Assembly: GCF_000754815.1 (NCBI RefSeq)
Contig: NZ_KN150747.1
Location: 3,363,328 to 3,427,327 of the forward strand
Source of the DNA: Yersinia ruckeri ATCC 29473
GTDB taxonomy: Bacteria; Pseudomonadota; Gammaproteobacteria; Enterobacterales; Enterobacteriaceae
Direction of reading: 5' to 3'
Length of the DNA stretch: 64,000 nt
The notes under the pieces are model-generated. The model did not search any database. It was not told the origin of the DNA and saw only the letters and a program-made list of their open reading frames with translations. Below, one piece after another: positions 50,758 through 62,382 of this stretch. Every line of letters starts with the position of its first letter. Positions within the stretch are counted from its first letter, which is position 1. A program made the translations under genes and the position numbers.

Positions 50758-52218
50758 TTGACGCGCCTTAAATTAAATTATTTTTTTATCGGTGTTGTTA
50801 CCTTGCTTCTGGCTCTTGCGCTATGGCCGAATATTCCCTGGCGCAATGGTCAAGAGGGGCAACTCGAGCAAATCAAAGCCCGCGGAGAGCTGCGTATCAG
50901 TACGATGAACTCACCGTTGGTTTTCACTACCGGTGAAAATGGTCCTTCCGGCCTGGATTATGAACTGGCTAAACGCTTTGCCGACTACTTGGGTGTTAAG
51001 TTGGTGGTCAAAACACGTCATAATATTGACGACTTATTCGATGATTTGGATAACAACGATGCCGACCTGCTAGCTGCGGGCCTCATTTATAATACTGAAC
51101 GCCTGAATCGGACGCGAACGGGTCCGGCCTACTATTCAGTCTCTCAGCAATTGGTCTATCGATTGGGTACCACTCGACCAAAAACCTTTAACGATCTACG
51201 CGGACAGCTCACCGTAGCCTCGGGGTCAGCACACATGACAACCCTGAAACAGTTAAAGCTGAGCAAATATCCCAATCTAAGTTGGGAATCGTCCACCGAC
51301 CGTTCCGGCAAAGAACTACTGGAACAAGTGGCCGATGGCAAGCTGGATTACACCTTGGGTGATTCTATTACCATTGCGCTAATGCAACGGATTTATCCGC
51401 AGTTAGCGGTAGCTTTTGACGTGACCGATGAAGAACCGGTCACTTGGTATTTTAAACGTAGTGCTGACGATAGCTTGTATGCCGCCATGCTGGATTTCTA
51501 TAGCCAGATGATTGAAGACGGCAGCCTAGCGCGTCTGGAAGAGAAATATCTCGGCCATGTCGGCAGTTTTGACTACGTGGATACCAAGACCTTCCTGAAA
51601 GCGATAGATACGGTATTACCGACCTTCCAGCCGTTGTTTGAAAAACATGCGGACGAAATTGACTGGAAGCTGCTGGCCGCTATTGCCTATCAGGAATCAC
51701 ACTGGAACCCAGAAGCCACCTCACCGACTGGCGTCCGAGGCCTTATGATGCTAACCCGTGCAACAGCCGATGGGCTAGGAGTCAAAGATCGCTTGGATCC
51801 AGAGGAAAGTATCCGTGGCGGTGCGGTCTATTTGCAGCGGCTGATGAAGAAAATCCCAGACACGGTGCCAGAAGACGAACGAATCTGGTTTGCATTGGCA
51901 GCGTATAATATGGGTTATGGTCACATGCTGGATGCCCGTAAGCTGACCAAAAACCAGAACGGTAATCCTGACAGTTGGGTTGACGTGAAAATGCGTCTGC
52001 CAATGCTTAGCCAAAAACGTTATTACCCCAGTACCACTTACGGTTACGCTCGCGGTCACGAAGCCTATAACTATGTGGAGAACATCCGCCGTTATCAGGT
52101 CAGTATTGTCGGATATTTACAGGATAAAGAGAAAAAAGCCGCACAACATGCGGCGATTGAATCTGAATTAGGTAAAGCCTATCCCGTGGTTGGTCCCGGC
52201 TGGTCGATTGAGAAATAA
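50758..52218 (+). CDS. mltF: Membrane-bound lytic murein transglycosylase F
   Basis: MltF cleaves peptidoglycan glycan chains to 1,6-anhydroMurNAc and is anchored in the outer membrane. The 486-residue product has an N-terminal hydrophobic export segment ([19 protein letters not shown]), a solute-binding-like regulatory domain (about 35-260) and a GH23/SLT catalytic domain with Glu in [22 protein letters not shown]. Similar to E. coli and Yersinia MltF. The start aligning with relatives is TTG at 50758; the frame is open from an ATG at 50638 but that would add 40 unrelated residues. Divergent from purL. Confidence 0.9.
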   Translation: MTRLKLNYFFIGVVTLLLALALWPNIPWRNGQEGQLEQIKARGELRISTMNSPLVFTTGENGPSGLDYELAKRFADYLGVKLVVKTRHNIDDLFDDLDNNDADLLAAGLIYNTERLNRTRTGPAYYSVSQQLVYRLGTTRPKTFNDLRGQLTVASGSAHMTTLKQLKLSKYPNLSWESSTDRSGKELLEQVADGKLDYTLGDSITIALMQRIYPQLAVAFDVTDEEPVTWYFKRSADDSLYAAMLDFYSQMIEDGSLARLEEKYLGHVGSFDYVDTKTFLKAIDTVLPTFQPLFEKHADEIDWKLLAAIAYQESHWNPEATSPTGVRGLMMLTRATADGLGVKDRLDPEESIRGGAVYLQRLMKKIPDTVPEDERIWFALAAYNMGYGHMLDARKLTKNQNGNPDSWVDVKMRLPMLSQKRYYPSTTYGYARGHEAYNYVENIRRYQVSIVGYLQDKEKKAAQHAAIESELGKAYPVVGPGWSIEK

Positions 52219-52232
52219 TCCAGTAGGTGAGT

Positions 52233-52757
<525 letters not shown>

Positions 52758-52850
52758 TCAGGCACTTTTTGCGGCGGACATTATACACAGCATGCCGCCG
52801 AAACAAGGATTTTGTCACCCCGACCCGCTATATGAAAAATAAATGATTTC

Positions 52851-52935
52851 ATACCAAATAGACTCAATCTGGCCACTCCGCGAGCGAATTAAGCCGGCAA
52901 CCAACACTGCGGTGGCGTTCAGGGTGAAGCGGGTA
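52851..52935. repeat. Possible degenerate palindromic intergenic repeat
   Basis: An 85-bp stretch between tadA and pgpC bounded by ATACC and GGTAT; it contains AACCAACACTGCGGTGGCG and GCGGGTAT, which from memory resemble the ends of dispersed intergenic palindromic elements common in Yersinia. It ends directly at the pgpC stop. Recognition from memory only. Confidence 0.3.
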
Positions 52936-53661
52936 TTATTCTAACTGCTGTAACTCCCCATCCTTGCTCACTCTCCAGCGATGCTCACAAAAAAATAGCA
53001 ACGGGTTATCTTGCCGACTGTCGCTATAGCCACTGTAGAGTTTTAGTGGAGAACCTAACCTTTGTTCCAACTGCACGACTTTTTCCGCCCCCAGGCAGCG
53101 CAATGGCAGTATCCAACCCCCGTTACGCCGCGCCATCTGGCTGCCGACCAGATGCAGACGGTGTCTATAAGGTGAATCATGGTAGACCTGTTCCACCAAC
53201 CGCTGCGGCGAACCGGTAATCAGCCAAACTTGCGTATTTTCTTGTTCCAGATATTGCCGTAGCCGCATTTTTACTACCGGGAAACCCACCACTTTCTGGC
53301 GGAAAATCTTCACAAAACGCCGTTCGAGATCGTTTAAATCCGACTCCCTCCGCCCGAAAGTCATCCCCCAAAGTAAAAGGCTAATTGGCCAGCGGGCGCA
53401 GCGTCCGTTCACCAAGAGGCCAAAACCCACTATTGGTAATAATGGCAATACCAATAATAAGTTAAGCGGCAGATGACGAATAAGGAAACGTAAAAAACTG
53501 CCAAACATATCTTGCTGATGCAACGTGCCATCCAGATCAAAAAAAATGATGCGCTTACCGTCAGAAGGCGATTCATCAGCACCATTGATGACCGTATTAT
53601 CCTGATCTGTCGACAGGTACGGTTGCCGACCCGTATTAGCTTGGTTTTGCTCTAGGTTCAA
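52936..53661 (-). CDS. pgpC: Phosphatidylglycerophosphatase C
   Basis: PgpC (YfhB) dephosphorylates phosphatidylglycerol phosphate at the inner membrane. HAD-type motifs are IIFFDLDGTLHQQDMFG, WLITGSPQRLVEQVY and YSGYSDSRQDNPLLFFC. At 241 residues it is longer than E. coli (211) by an N-terminal ~30-residue polar extension (MNLEQNQANTGRQ...). TTG start at 53661 with AGGAG 7 nt upstream. murP lies upstream in the same direction. Confidence 0.93.
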   Translation of the reverse strand: MNLEQNQANTGRQPYLSTDQDNTVINGADESPSDGKRIIFFDLDGTLHQQDMFGSFLRFLIRHLPLNLLLVLPLLPIVGFGLLVNGRCARWPISLLLWGMTFGRRESDLNDLERRFVKIFRQKVVGFPVVKMRLRQYLEQENTQVWLITGSPQRLVEQVYHDSPYRHRLHLVGSQMARRNGGWILPLRCLGAEKVVQLEQRLGSPLKLYSGYSDSRQDNPLLFFCEHRWRVSKDGELQQLE

Positions 53662-53810
53662 CCTATCACTCCTCGGATATTCCTCACGCCCTACGTTTCA
53701 TACTCAGGTAAAGCCGCTCAATCAGCGCACATGATGACTCTGTTGCCATGCAACCATCAGGTTACACCATTATTGCACCCAGCCGGGCCAGCAATCAGGA
53801 GAAGTGGACG

Positions 53811-55178
53811 TTATTCTTCTGGATCGTTGAAGCCCATAATCCAGGTAAAGATGAATCCCGCCAGAATAGTGACGACCATCCCCAACAGATACAACATCAC
53901 TTTTCCCGAGATGATGGTCAGTGCCAGCGGTAAACCGGAAATGCCAAAGGTGATGACCGTCGCGACCTTCCAATAGCTGATCAATGCGCCACCTATCGCG
54001 CCGCCGAGACAAGCACCGATAAAAGGTTTGCCCAATGGCAGCGTAACCCCAAAGATCAGTGGTTCGCCAATGCCTAAGATCCCTACAGGAAGTGCGCCTT
54101 TGATGACTTTTTTCAAGCGCGCATTGCGGGTTTTCATGAGTACAGCCAGTGCCGCGCCGATTTGCCCAACGCCAGCCATTGCCAATATTGGCAGCAAGGG
54201 ATTAGAACCGTGCGCCTGTACCAATTCAACGTGGATCGGTACTAATCCTTGATGTAAACCCGATAACACCAAAGGTAAAAATAGCCCGGAAAGTATCGCT
54301 CCTACCAGTAATCCACCACGGTCGATAGCCAGATTGACCCCGTGAGTAATCACTTCCGATATATATCCCCCCAATGGTTGCAATAATAAAATTGCCAATG
54401 ACGCGGTAATCAAAGTGGTTAATAACGGATTAACGATCAATTCAATGGATTCCGGCAGGCGATTACGCAGTATTTTCTCAATCCAACACATCAATGCCAC
54501 CACGAGCAAAACCGCAATGACACCACCCCGTCCCGGCTGTAACGCCTCACCAAATAGCGTAATTTGTGCCAATGCTGGGCTGGAAAGAATACCGGCCATC
54601 ACGCCGCCCATCGCCTGCGAACCACCGAATACTCTGGCGGCATTCACACCGACCAGAATATTCATAATGGCAAATACCGCGCTGCCAAAGATCGCCAATA
54701 ATCCCAGAACATTAGGATATTGCAGAGCTAAATCACCGGAAATATCGGGCCGCTTCAAAATATTCACTATCCCCATAATTAAGCCTGAAGCAATAAAGGC
54801 TGGAATTAAGGGGATAAATACATCGGCCAGTTTTTTCAGCGCACCACTCATCGGGGCGGCATATTTGACCTTAGCCTGAGCTTTATTCCGCTTGATCGTA
54901 TCGGCTTCACCGGTGTGATCCTGTGGCTCCGTCAACAAGCTTCGCATCCGTTCAACCACTTTAGAGGCCGCACCGGGGCCGACAATAAACTGATGCTGAT
55001 CTCCTTGCTTGATATAGCCTTTCACGCCGGGTAACTGTTTGAGTTGATGCAGGTCAAGCTGATCTTCATCCTTAACCTCAATCCGCACCCGAGTCATACA
55101 GTTCTCAAGTTTGATTATATTGGTTTCACCACCAATACCCGCCAGAATTTGTTGCGCTAAAACCGTTGATTTATCCAT
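53811..55178 (-). CDS. murP: MurNAc-specific PTS permease IIBC
   Basis: MurP imports N-acetylmuramic acid and phosphorylates it to MurNAc-6-phosphate. The 455-residue protein (E. coli 474) has the EIIB domain (1-90) with phospho-Cys27 (LENCMTRVRIEV), a linker, and an EIIC domain of about ten helices (MSGALKKLADVFIPLIPAFIASGL; LHQGLVPIHVEL; GIGEPLIFGV). The EIIA partner must come from elsewhere (Crr in E. coli). 24 bp after murQ. Confidence 0.94.
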   Translation of the reverse strand: MDKSTVLAQQILAGIGGETNIIKLENCMTRVRIEVKDEDQLDLHQLKQLPGVKGYIKQGDQHQFIVGPGAASKVVERMRSLLTEPQDHTGEADTIKRNKAQAKVKYAAPMSGALKKLADVFIPLIPAFIASGLIMGIVNILKRPDISGDLALQYPNVLGLLAIFGSAVFAIMNILVGVNAARVFGGSQAMGGVMAGILSSPALAQITLFGEALQPGRGGVIAVLLVVALMCWIEKILRNRLPESIELIVNPLLTTLITASLAILLLQPLGGYISEVITHGVNLAIDRGGLLVGAILSGLFLPLVLSGLHQGLVPIHVELVQAHGSNPLLPILAMAGVGQIGAALAVLMKTRNARLKKVIKGALPVGILGIGEPLIFGVTLPLGKPFIGACLGGAIGGALISYWKVATVITFGISGLPLALTIISGKVMLYLLGMVVTILAGFIFTWIMGFNDPEE

Positions 55179-55202
55179 TGCCCGACATCCTTACAGTGAG
55201 CG

Positions 55203-56093
55203 CTATAAGGCGGCGCGTAGATAACCATTATGTAGCACCAAATCCTGACGAGCCTGCTCAGCGCTTACGCCTTTCAAAATCATCAAAATGGCCGGTTTAA
55301 CCTCAAAATCCGTCTGTTTCAATGCATTTTCTGCTTCTGCTCTCGCAGCGCCGGTGGCTTCAACCACAATGCGGCAAGCGCGATCTACCAACTTCACATT
55401 GGTCGCTTTGACGTCCACCATCAGGTTTTGGTATACCTTTCCCAACTTCACCATTGCTCCGGTAGACAACATATTCAGCACCAGTTTTTGTGCTGTGCCA
55501 GACTTCATGCGGGTTGAACCCGTCAGCGCCTCTGGCCCCACCAGCGGAGAAATGGCCACCTGTGCCTCTCGGGCAATCGGGGAGTCTGGATTACATGAAA
55601 TGGCAGCCGTTGGGCAACCTCGCTCACGGGCATAGCGTAATGCGCCAATCACATAAGGCGTTCTCCCGGAAGCCGCCAATCCCACCACCATATCCGTGGA
55701 GGTTAGTTGTAATGCCTGCAAATCCTCAGCGCCTAACGTCAGACTGTCTTCTGCGCCTTCGACTGCTTTTAGCAAGGCTCCCGGCCCACCGGCAATCAGG
55801 CCGATCACCATACCGTGAGGCACGCCAAAGGTCGGTGGACATTCGGACGCATCCAGTACGCCAAGCCGTCCGCTGGTGCCTGCGCCCAAATAAATTAAGC
55901 GGCCTCCTGCCTTTAATGCTTCCGCCGCCAGATCTACCGCTTGGGCAATCGCAGGTAAAACCTGACTAATAGCTTCGGGAACCTTACGATCTTCATGGTT
56001 AAAACAGGTCAGCATATCTAGCGTAGATAGCTTATCCAACTCCATAGTCGCCGGATTACGGCTTTCTGATATTAGGGCACCTAAATTCATCAC
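55203..56093 (-). CDS. murQ: MurNAc-6-phosphate etherase
   Basis: MurQ splits the lactyl ether of MurNAc-6-P to GlcNAc-6-P and D-lactate, so wall-derived sugar can be reused. The 296-residue protein has the SIS fold: [26 protein letters not shown] (with the acid-base Glu), [16 protein letters not shown] and [18 protein letters not shown]. First gene of murQP, divergent from murR; operator-like palindromes lie in between. Confidence 0.95.
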   Translation of the reverse strand: MMNLGALISESRNPATMELDKLSTLDMLTCFNHEDRKVPEAISQVLPAIAQAVDLAAEALKAGGRLIYLGAGTSGRLGVLDASECPPTFGVPHGMVIGLIAGGPGALLKAVEGAEDSLTLGAEDLQALQLTSTDMVVGLAASGRTPYVIGALRYARERGCPTAAISCNPDSPIAREAQVAISPLVGPEALTGSTRMKSGTAQKLVLNMLSTGAMVKLGKVYQNLMVDVKATNVKLVDRACRIVVEATGAARAEAENALKQTDFEVKPAILMILKGVSAEQARQDLVLHNGYLRAAL

Positions 56094-56103
56094 ATCACCT
56101 CAT

Positions 56104-56120
56104 TTGAATTTTTAATTCAA
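56104..56120. promoter_or_regulatory. Candidate MurR operator 1
   Basis: 17-bp perfect palindrome TTGAATT-TTT-AATTCAA, just upstream of murQ (11 bp before its start codon). It shares the TTGAAT half-site with the second palindrome at 56137. Confidence 0.6.
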
Positions 56121-56136
56121 TAAACATAAACTATAG

Positions 56137-56153
56137 TTGAATATTATATTCAT
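56137..56153. promoter_or_regulatory. Candidate MurR operator 2
   Basis: TTGAATA-TTA-TATTCAT, a 17-bp near-palindrome (6 of 7 arm pairs). Centre-to-centre distance to site 1 is 33 bp, about three helix turns. In E. coli MurR binds paired inverted repeats between murR and murQ. Confidence 0.55.
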
Positions 56154-56285
56154 GCAGGGAACTGTTTTTGGCTGGCTTTAGGAGAGAGATCACAAAAAAA
56201 CGGATGTTGGCCTTATCCATGCGCCCGATCTGATTTTTTCTCGCTAAACATGGCAGAATGGCCTCCCACTTTCAGGAATGGTTTT

Positions 56286-57128
56286 ATGAGCAGTCTTCTT
56301 CGTATCCGACAGATTTACCCTACACTGGCGCAAAACGACCGCAAGCTGGCCGATTTTCTGCTGCTTAACCCCGAGCAGGCTCGACACCTCAGTTCGCAGA
56401 AATTGGCGCAACTGGCTGGCGTCAGTCAATCTGGCGTGGTGAAGTTTGCGCAGAAGCTGGGATACAAAGGCTTTCCTGCATTGAAACTGGCGCTGAGTGA
56501 AGTGATTGCTACGCCGCAAACCGCCCTGACGGTACACAACCAGATTCTCAGTACTGATTACCTGAAAATCGTCGGCGAGAAGCTATTGGCTGAGAAAAAC
56601 GCCGCGCTGCGTGCGACACTGGATATCAATAGCGAACAACGGCTTGAACAAGCCTTGAATATGCTGAAAAATGCCCGCCGGGTGATATTGCTGGGCATCG
56701 GTGCTTCGGGATTGGTGGCAAAAGATCTGTCCTATAAGCTGCTAAAAATCGGCATTATGGCGGTATCTGAAGCCGATATGCATGTTCAGTTAGCTGCCGT
56801 TCAAGCGATGGGGCCGCAAGATTTACTGCTGGCAATTTCCTTTAGTGGCGAGCGGCGGGAGGTCAATCTGGCGGCAGAAGAAGCACGAACCGCCGGTGCG
56901 AAAGTACTGGCTCTAACCAGTTTCTCACCCAACGGATTGCAACAGCGTGCAGATCATTGCTTGTACACTATTGCCGAAGAACCGGCGATTCGCAGTGCCG
57001 CCATCTCCTCTAGCACCGCCCAATTCGCGCTCACCGATTTACTTTTCATGGCCATCATTCAGCAGGATTTTGATCACGCGCAAGACCATATCAGACACAG
57101 TGCAAATCTGGTGAAAAAACTGGTCTGA
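56286..57128 (+). CDS. murR: RpiR/MurR-family transcription regulator
   Basis: A 280-residue RpiR-family protein: HTH at about 5-80 (LAQLAGVSQSGVVKFAQKLGYKGF) and a SIS sugar-phosphate-binding domain (about 120-260; ILLGIGASGLVAKDLSYKLL, AISFSGERREVN). In E. coli MurR represses murQP until MurNAc-6-P binds. Divergent from murQ, so I call it MurR; another RpiR paralogue function is possible. ATG at 56286 with AGGA 8 nt upstream rather than the in-frame ATG at 56250. Confidence 0.85.
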   Translation: MSSLLRIRQIYPTLAQNDRKLADFLLLNPEQARHLSSQKLAQLAGVSQSGVVKFAQKLGYKGFPALKLALSEVIATPQTALTVHNQILSTDYLKIVGEKLLAEKNAALRATLDINSEQRLEQALNMLKNARRVILLGIGASGLVAKDLSYKLLKIGIMAVSEADMHVQLAAVQAMGPQDLLLAISFSGERREVNLAAEEARTAGAKVLALTSFSPNGLQQRADHCLYTIAEEPAIRSAAISSSTAQFALTDLLFMAIIQQDFDHAQDHIRHSANLVKKLV

Positions 57129-57189
57129 GGCGGTGATAGCGGTATAATCGCCGGCTATTTTATCGTCCGACATGAAAGGTAACCAAGCC

Positions 57190-57450
57190 ATGGCTCTGTT
57201 AATCACGCGTAAATGCATTAATTGCGACATGTGCGAACCGGAGTGCCCAAATCAGGCGATAACGATGGGTGCGGAGATCTACCAGATCGACCCGATGCGC
57301 TGTACCGAATGTGTGGGCCATTACGAAACGCCAACCTGCCAGTTGGTCTGCCCTATCGATAACACCATCATCACCGATCCAGCCTGCGCCGAAACTAACG
57401 AGCAACTGTGGGATAAGTTTGTCCAGTTACACCACGCAGACCGTCTCTAG
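57190..57450 (+). CDS. yfhL: YfhL ferredoxin, two [4Fe-4S] clusters
   Basis: 86-residue ferredoxin of the Alvin type. Cluster Cys groups: CINCDMCEPECPN (four Cys), CTECVGHYETPTC and CP (second cluster with an insert). Same length as E. coli YfhL. ATG at 57190 chosen by alignment (MALLITRKCINC). In E. coli it is an electron-transfer protein; its partner is not established here. Convergent with acpS. Confidence 0.95.
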   Translation: MALLITRKCINCDMCEPECPNQAITMGAEIYQIDPMRCTECVGHYETPTCQLVCPIDNTIITDPACAETNEQLWDKFVQLHHADRL

Positions 57451-57522
57451 TACGGCGATAAAAACAATAAAGAGCGGATCAATACGCCCGCCCGATCGCC
57501 AGTAAAGCCCGGTGTAGATCAA

Positions 57523-57903
57523 CTAGCGCTCAATAATCACCGTGGCACAGGCATAGCGCCGTTCATCGGCCAAAGAAACATGCAGCGAAGCGACCCCCAA
57601 CTCCTGCGCCAATTCCGCCGCCCGACCATGCAAACATAACGTAGGTTTGCCCAAAGCATCGTTGACGACCTCGAACTGATTAAACGCCAGACCATGACGA
57701 ATACCGGTACCAAAAGCTTTTGCCGCGGCTTCTTTAACCGCAAAGCGTTTAGCCAGAAAGCGTACCGGTTGCTGATGTTTCTGGTACTGCTGCCATTCTG
57801 ATGGGCTGAGAATCCGTTTGGCCAGCAGCTCACCACTACGGTTTACTACCGCCTCGATACGGGAGATTTCGACAATATCGGTGCCCAACCCTAGAATAGC
57901 CAT
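57523..57903 (-). CDS. acpS: Holo-[acyl-carrier-protein] synthase
   Basis: AcpS attaches 4'-phosphopantetheine to acyl carrier protein. The 126-residue enzyme has the [13 protein letters not shown] start (metal Asp) and the [14 protein letters not shown] helix (Glu), same as E. coli. Its ATG overlaps the pdxJ stop by one base (TAATG), so they are coupled. Confidence 0.97.
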   Translation of the reverse strand: MAILGLGTDIVEISRIEAVVNRSGELLAKRILSPSEWQQYQKHQQPVRFLAKRFAVKEAAAKAFGTGIRHGLAFNQFEVVNDALGKPTLCLHGRAAELAQELGVASLHVSLADERRYACATVIIER

Positions 57904-58634
57904 TAGCGACGCGCTTCCCGCATCAACATTTTCATTTCAGATACCGCTACCGCAAGGCCGGTCATCACCGCCTGGCCGATAATCGCATGACCGATATTTA
58001 GCTCGTGTATTTCAGGCAATGCGGCAATAGGTTGGACATTATGGTACGTCAGCCCGTGACCTGCGTTGACTTTTAGGCCTTTCTCCGCCGCATAACTTGC
58101 GGCATTGGCAATCCGCAACAACTCGGCCTGACGGCTCAAGTGAGTTTGCGCATCGGCGTAAGCACCAGTATGAATTTCGATATAAGGCGCACCGGCGGCA
58201 ACAGCCGCATCAATCTGGCGTTTATCCGCATCGATAAATAAGGAAACCAGAATGCCGGCATCGGTTAATTGCTCTACTGCGAAGGTCATTTTATCGAGCT
58301 GACCGGCAACATCCAATCCACCTTCAGTGGTCACTTCCTCACGTTTTTCTGGCACCAGACAGCAAAAGTGGGGCTTTAGCTCACAGGCAATCGCCAGCAT
58401 TTCATCCGTTACGGCCATTTCCAGATTCATTCGTGTCTGGATGGTTTCGCGCAAAATACGCACGTCACGATCGGTAATATGGCGGCGATCTTCGCGTAAA
58501 TGAACGGTGATACCCTCTGCGCCGTTTTGCTCAGCAATAAAAGCGGCCTGCACCGGATCAGGATATTGGGTTCCACGTGCATTTCGTAACGTAGCAATAT
58601 GATCGATATTAACGCCTAGCAACAAATCAGCCAT
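57903..58634 (-). CDS. pdxJ: Pyridoxine 5'-phosphate synthase
   Basis: PdxJ closes the pyridine ring from 3-amino-2-oxopropyl phosphate and deoxyxylulose-5-phosphate in the vitamin B6 pathway. The 243-residue TIM barrel begins [21 protein letters not shown]; other blocks are [14 protein letters not shown] (His/Glu), [17 protein letters not shown] and [14 protein letters not shown] at 58634 chosen by alignment. In the conserved rnc-era-recO-pdxJ-acpS cluster. Confidence 0.97.
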   Translation of the reverse strand: MADLLLGVNIDHIATLRNARGTQYPDPVQAAFIAEQNGAEGITVHLREDRRHITDRDVRILRETIQTRMNLEMAVTDEMLAIACELKPHFCCLVPEKREEVTTEGGLDVAGQLDKMTFAVEQLTDAGILVSLFIDADKRQIDAAVAAGAPYIEIHTGAYADAQTHLSRQAELLRIANAASYAAEKGLKVNAGHGLTYHNVQPIAALPEIHELNIGHAIIGQAVMTGLAVAVSEMKMLMREARR

Positions 58635-58757
58635 GATAGCCCTCCAGATAAGCCCGAAAAAATAGGTCAACGGCTTGCAGTTTACACCGAGTCGGCGCGC
58701 AACGGATAGGCCGCTATCATGAAAAATAGCCCTAGAATAGATTAAAAATCAGTGAAT

Positions 58758-59489
58758 TCAGGAAGTTTGCGTTGGATCTGTGGGAGATTTGATGACAAAT
58801 TGACGGAATAGCTCGCGACTCTTCAGTGGTTTACCGCCCAGATAAGGCCTTAGTGCCATCCGAGTAAAACGTTTTGCCGCCCGTAACGTGTCGCTATCGG
58901 GAAACTCGCGGTTGGCCAATGCCTGCAATTGTCGTCCAGTAAAGCTGTAATGGTCTACCACCAAGCTGGCAATAAAGCCTTTCTCTTCACGATAACGATA
59001 AGTCATGCTATCGGCTACTGGCTGCCCGCTGCCTGCACAGTGCAGAAAATCTACGCCATAGCCCAAACTGGCCAACATCGCCAATTCGAATTGACGCAGC
59101 ACGCACTCAGGTGAGCCATCAGTCGCGGCCAGGGCTTGTAAACAATGAAGGTAATCGAAAAATAGGGCAGAATAGTTGGTACCGTGCTCCAGTACGCGGG
59201 ACAGTAGCTCATTAACATACAAACCACTATAAAGCATCGTTCCACTGAGCGGCAGTGCCAGAGAAACCGGCTCCGCACTACGCAATGTCTTGACCTCACC
59301 ACGCCCGGCCCAGCGAACCAGTAATGGTGTAAAAGGCTGTAAACAGCCTTTTAAATTGGAACGTCGACTGCGCGCACCTTTAGCTAGAACCCGCATCCGC
59401 CCTTCCCCTTCAGTAAACAAATCCAGCATTAAACTGGTTTCACTGTAAGGGCGACTATGCAGGACAAATGCGCGCTGCCAACCTTCCAT
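58758..59489 (-). CDS. recO: DNA repair protein RecO
   Basis: RecO works with RecR to load RecA onto SSB-covered single strands. The 243-residue protein has the N-terminal OB fold ([41 protein letters not shown]) in 1-80 and a helical C-terminal part; the zinc Cys set is not complete, as in E. coli. 9 bp after era. Confidence 0.97.
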   Translation of the reverse strand: MEGWQRAFVLHSRPYSETSLMLDLFTEGEGRMRVLAKGARSRRSNLKGCLQPFTPLLVRWAGRGEVKTLRSAEPVSLALPLSGTMLYSGLYVNELLSRVLEHGTNYSALFFDYLHCLQALAATDGSPECVLRQFELAMLASLGYGVDFLHCAGSGQPVADSMTYRYREEKGFIASLVVDHYSFTGRQLQALANREFPDSDTLRAAKRFTRMALRPYLGGKPLKSRELFRQFVIKSPTDPTQTS

Positions 59490-59498
59490 TGACGAGCC

Positions 59499-61388
<1,890 letters not shown>

Positions 61389-62366
61389 TTAGTGAATGCC
61401 ACCAATTCGACTTAAACGAACACCCGTTGGCCATTCACCTTCCTGCTTTTCAAAACTCATCCAGATAGCCGTGGCTTTCCCTACCAGATTACGCTCAGGA
61501 ACAAAGCCCCAGAAACGGCTATCGGCACTATTATCCCGATTGTCACCCATCATAAAGTAGTGACCTTGCGGAACCACCCAGACCCCAAGAGGCTGATCGG
61601 GTTGCTGATAATAAGCACCAATCTGATCGTTACGCCCTGGAACCATCAGAATTTGATGGGAAACCGGCCCCAGACTTTCACTGCGCTGGCGTAAACGCAC
61701 GCCGTCACCTGGCACCGGTTTATTGGTTGGAATCTGGAGGAATCCCGCCGATGACTCGCCCATGCCACTAAAACGGAAAGTCTGCACAAATTCGCTTGGC
61801 ACCGACTCACTGTAAGTCACGGCTAACGCACTGTCACAAGATTGGCCGCTATGACACGCTGGTTGAATCATTACCTGTTTGCTGATCGGATCGTAACTGA
61901 CACGATCGCCCGGTAATCCAACCACGCGCTTGATGTAGTCAACTCGAGGATCCAACGGGTATTTAAATACCACAATGTCACCACGTTTCGGATGCCCCGT
62001 TGGGATCAGCGTTGTCTGGGTAATAGGATCTTTAATACCGTAGGCAAATTTCTCCACCAGAATAAAATCGCCGATCAGCATCGTTGGCATCATCGAACCA
62101 GACGGTATCTGGAAAGGTTCATAAATAAATGAACGAACGATAAACACCAGAGCCAGTACCGGAAATACCGATGCACAAGTCTCGATCCAGCCGGGTTGAC
62201 GAGCCACCTTCGTCAAGGTTTTCTCATCGACCGAACCGGCCATTTGCGCGTTAATCGCAGCAATTTTTGCCTCGCGCGCGGGCGCCCATTTAAACCGTTC
62301 GAAACACCAGATAATACCCGTCACCAGCGTAGCTACCGCTAGAATCAAGGCGAACATGTTAGCCAT
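61389..62366 (-). CDS. lepB: Signal peptidase I
   Basis: LepB cleaves Sec/Tat signal peptides on the periplasmic face. The 325-residue protein has two N-terminal helices (about 3-21 and 60-78), the catalytic Ser91 in QIPSGSMMPTM and Lys146 in DYIKRVVGLPGD, and GDNRDNSADSRFWG. Same numbering as E. coli. Ribosome site AAGGAG 5 nt upstream of the ATG; follows lepA by 16 bp. Confidence 0.98.
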   Translation of the reverse strand: MANMFALILAVATLVTGIIWCFERFKWAPAREAKIAAINAQMAGSVDEKTLTKVARQPGWIETCASVFPVLALVFIVRSFIYEPFQIPSGSMMPTMLIGDFILVEKFAYGIKDPITQTTLIPTGHPKRGDIVVFKYPLDPRVDYIKRVVGLPGDRVSYDPISKQVMIQPACHSGQSCDSALAVTYSESVPSEFVQTFRFSGMGESSAGFLQIPTNKPVPGDGVRLRQRSESLGPVSHQILMVPGRNDQIGAYYQQPDQPLGVWVVPQGHYFMMGDNRDNSADSRFWGFVPERNLVGKATAIWMSFEKQEGEWPTGVRLSRIGGIH

Positions 62367-62382
62367 GCAAACTCCTTACAAC

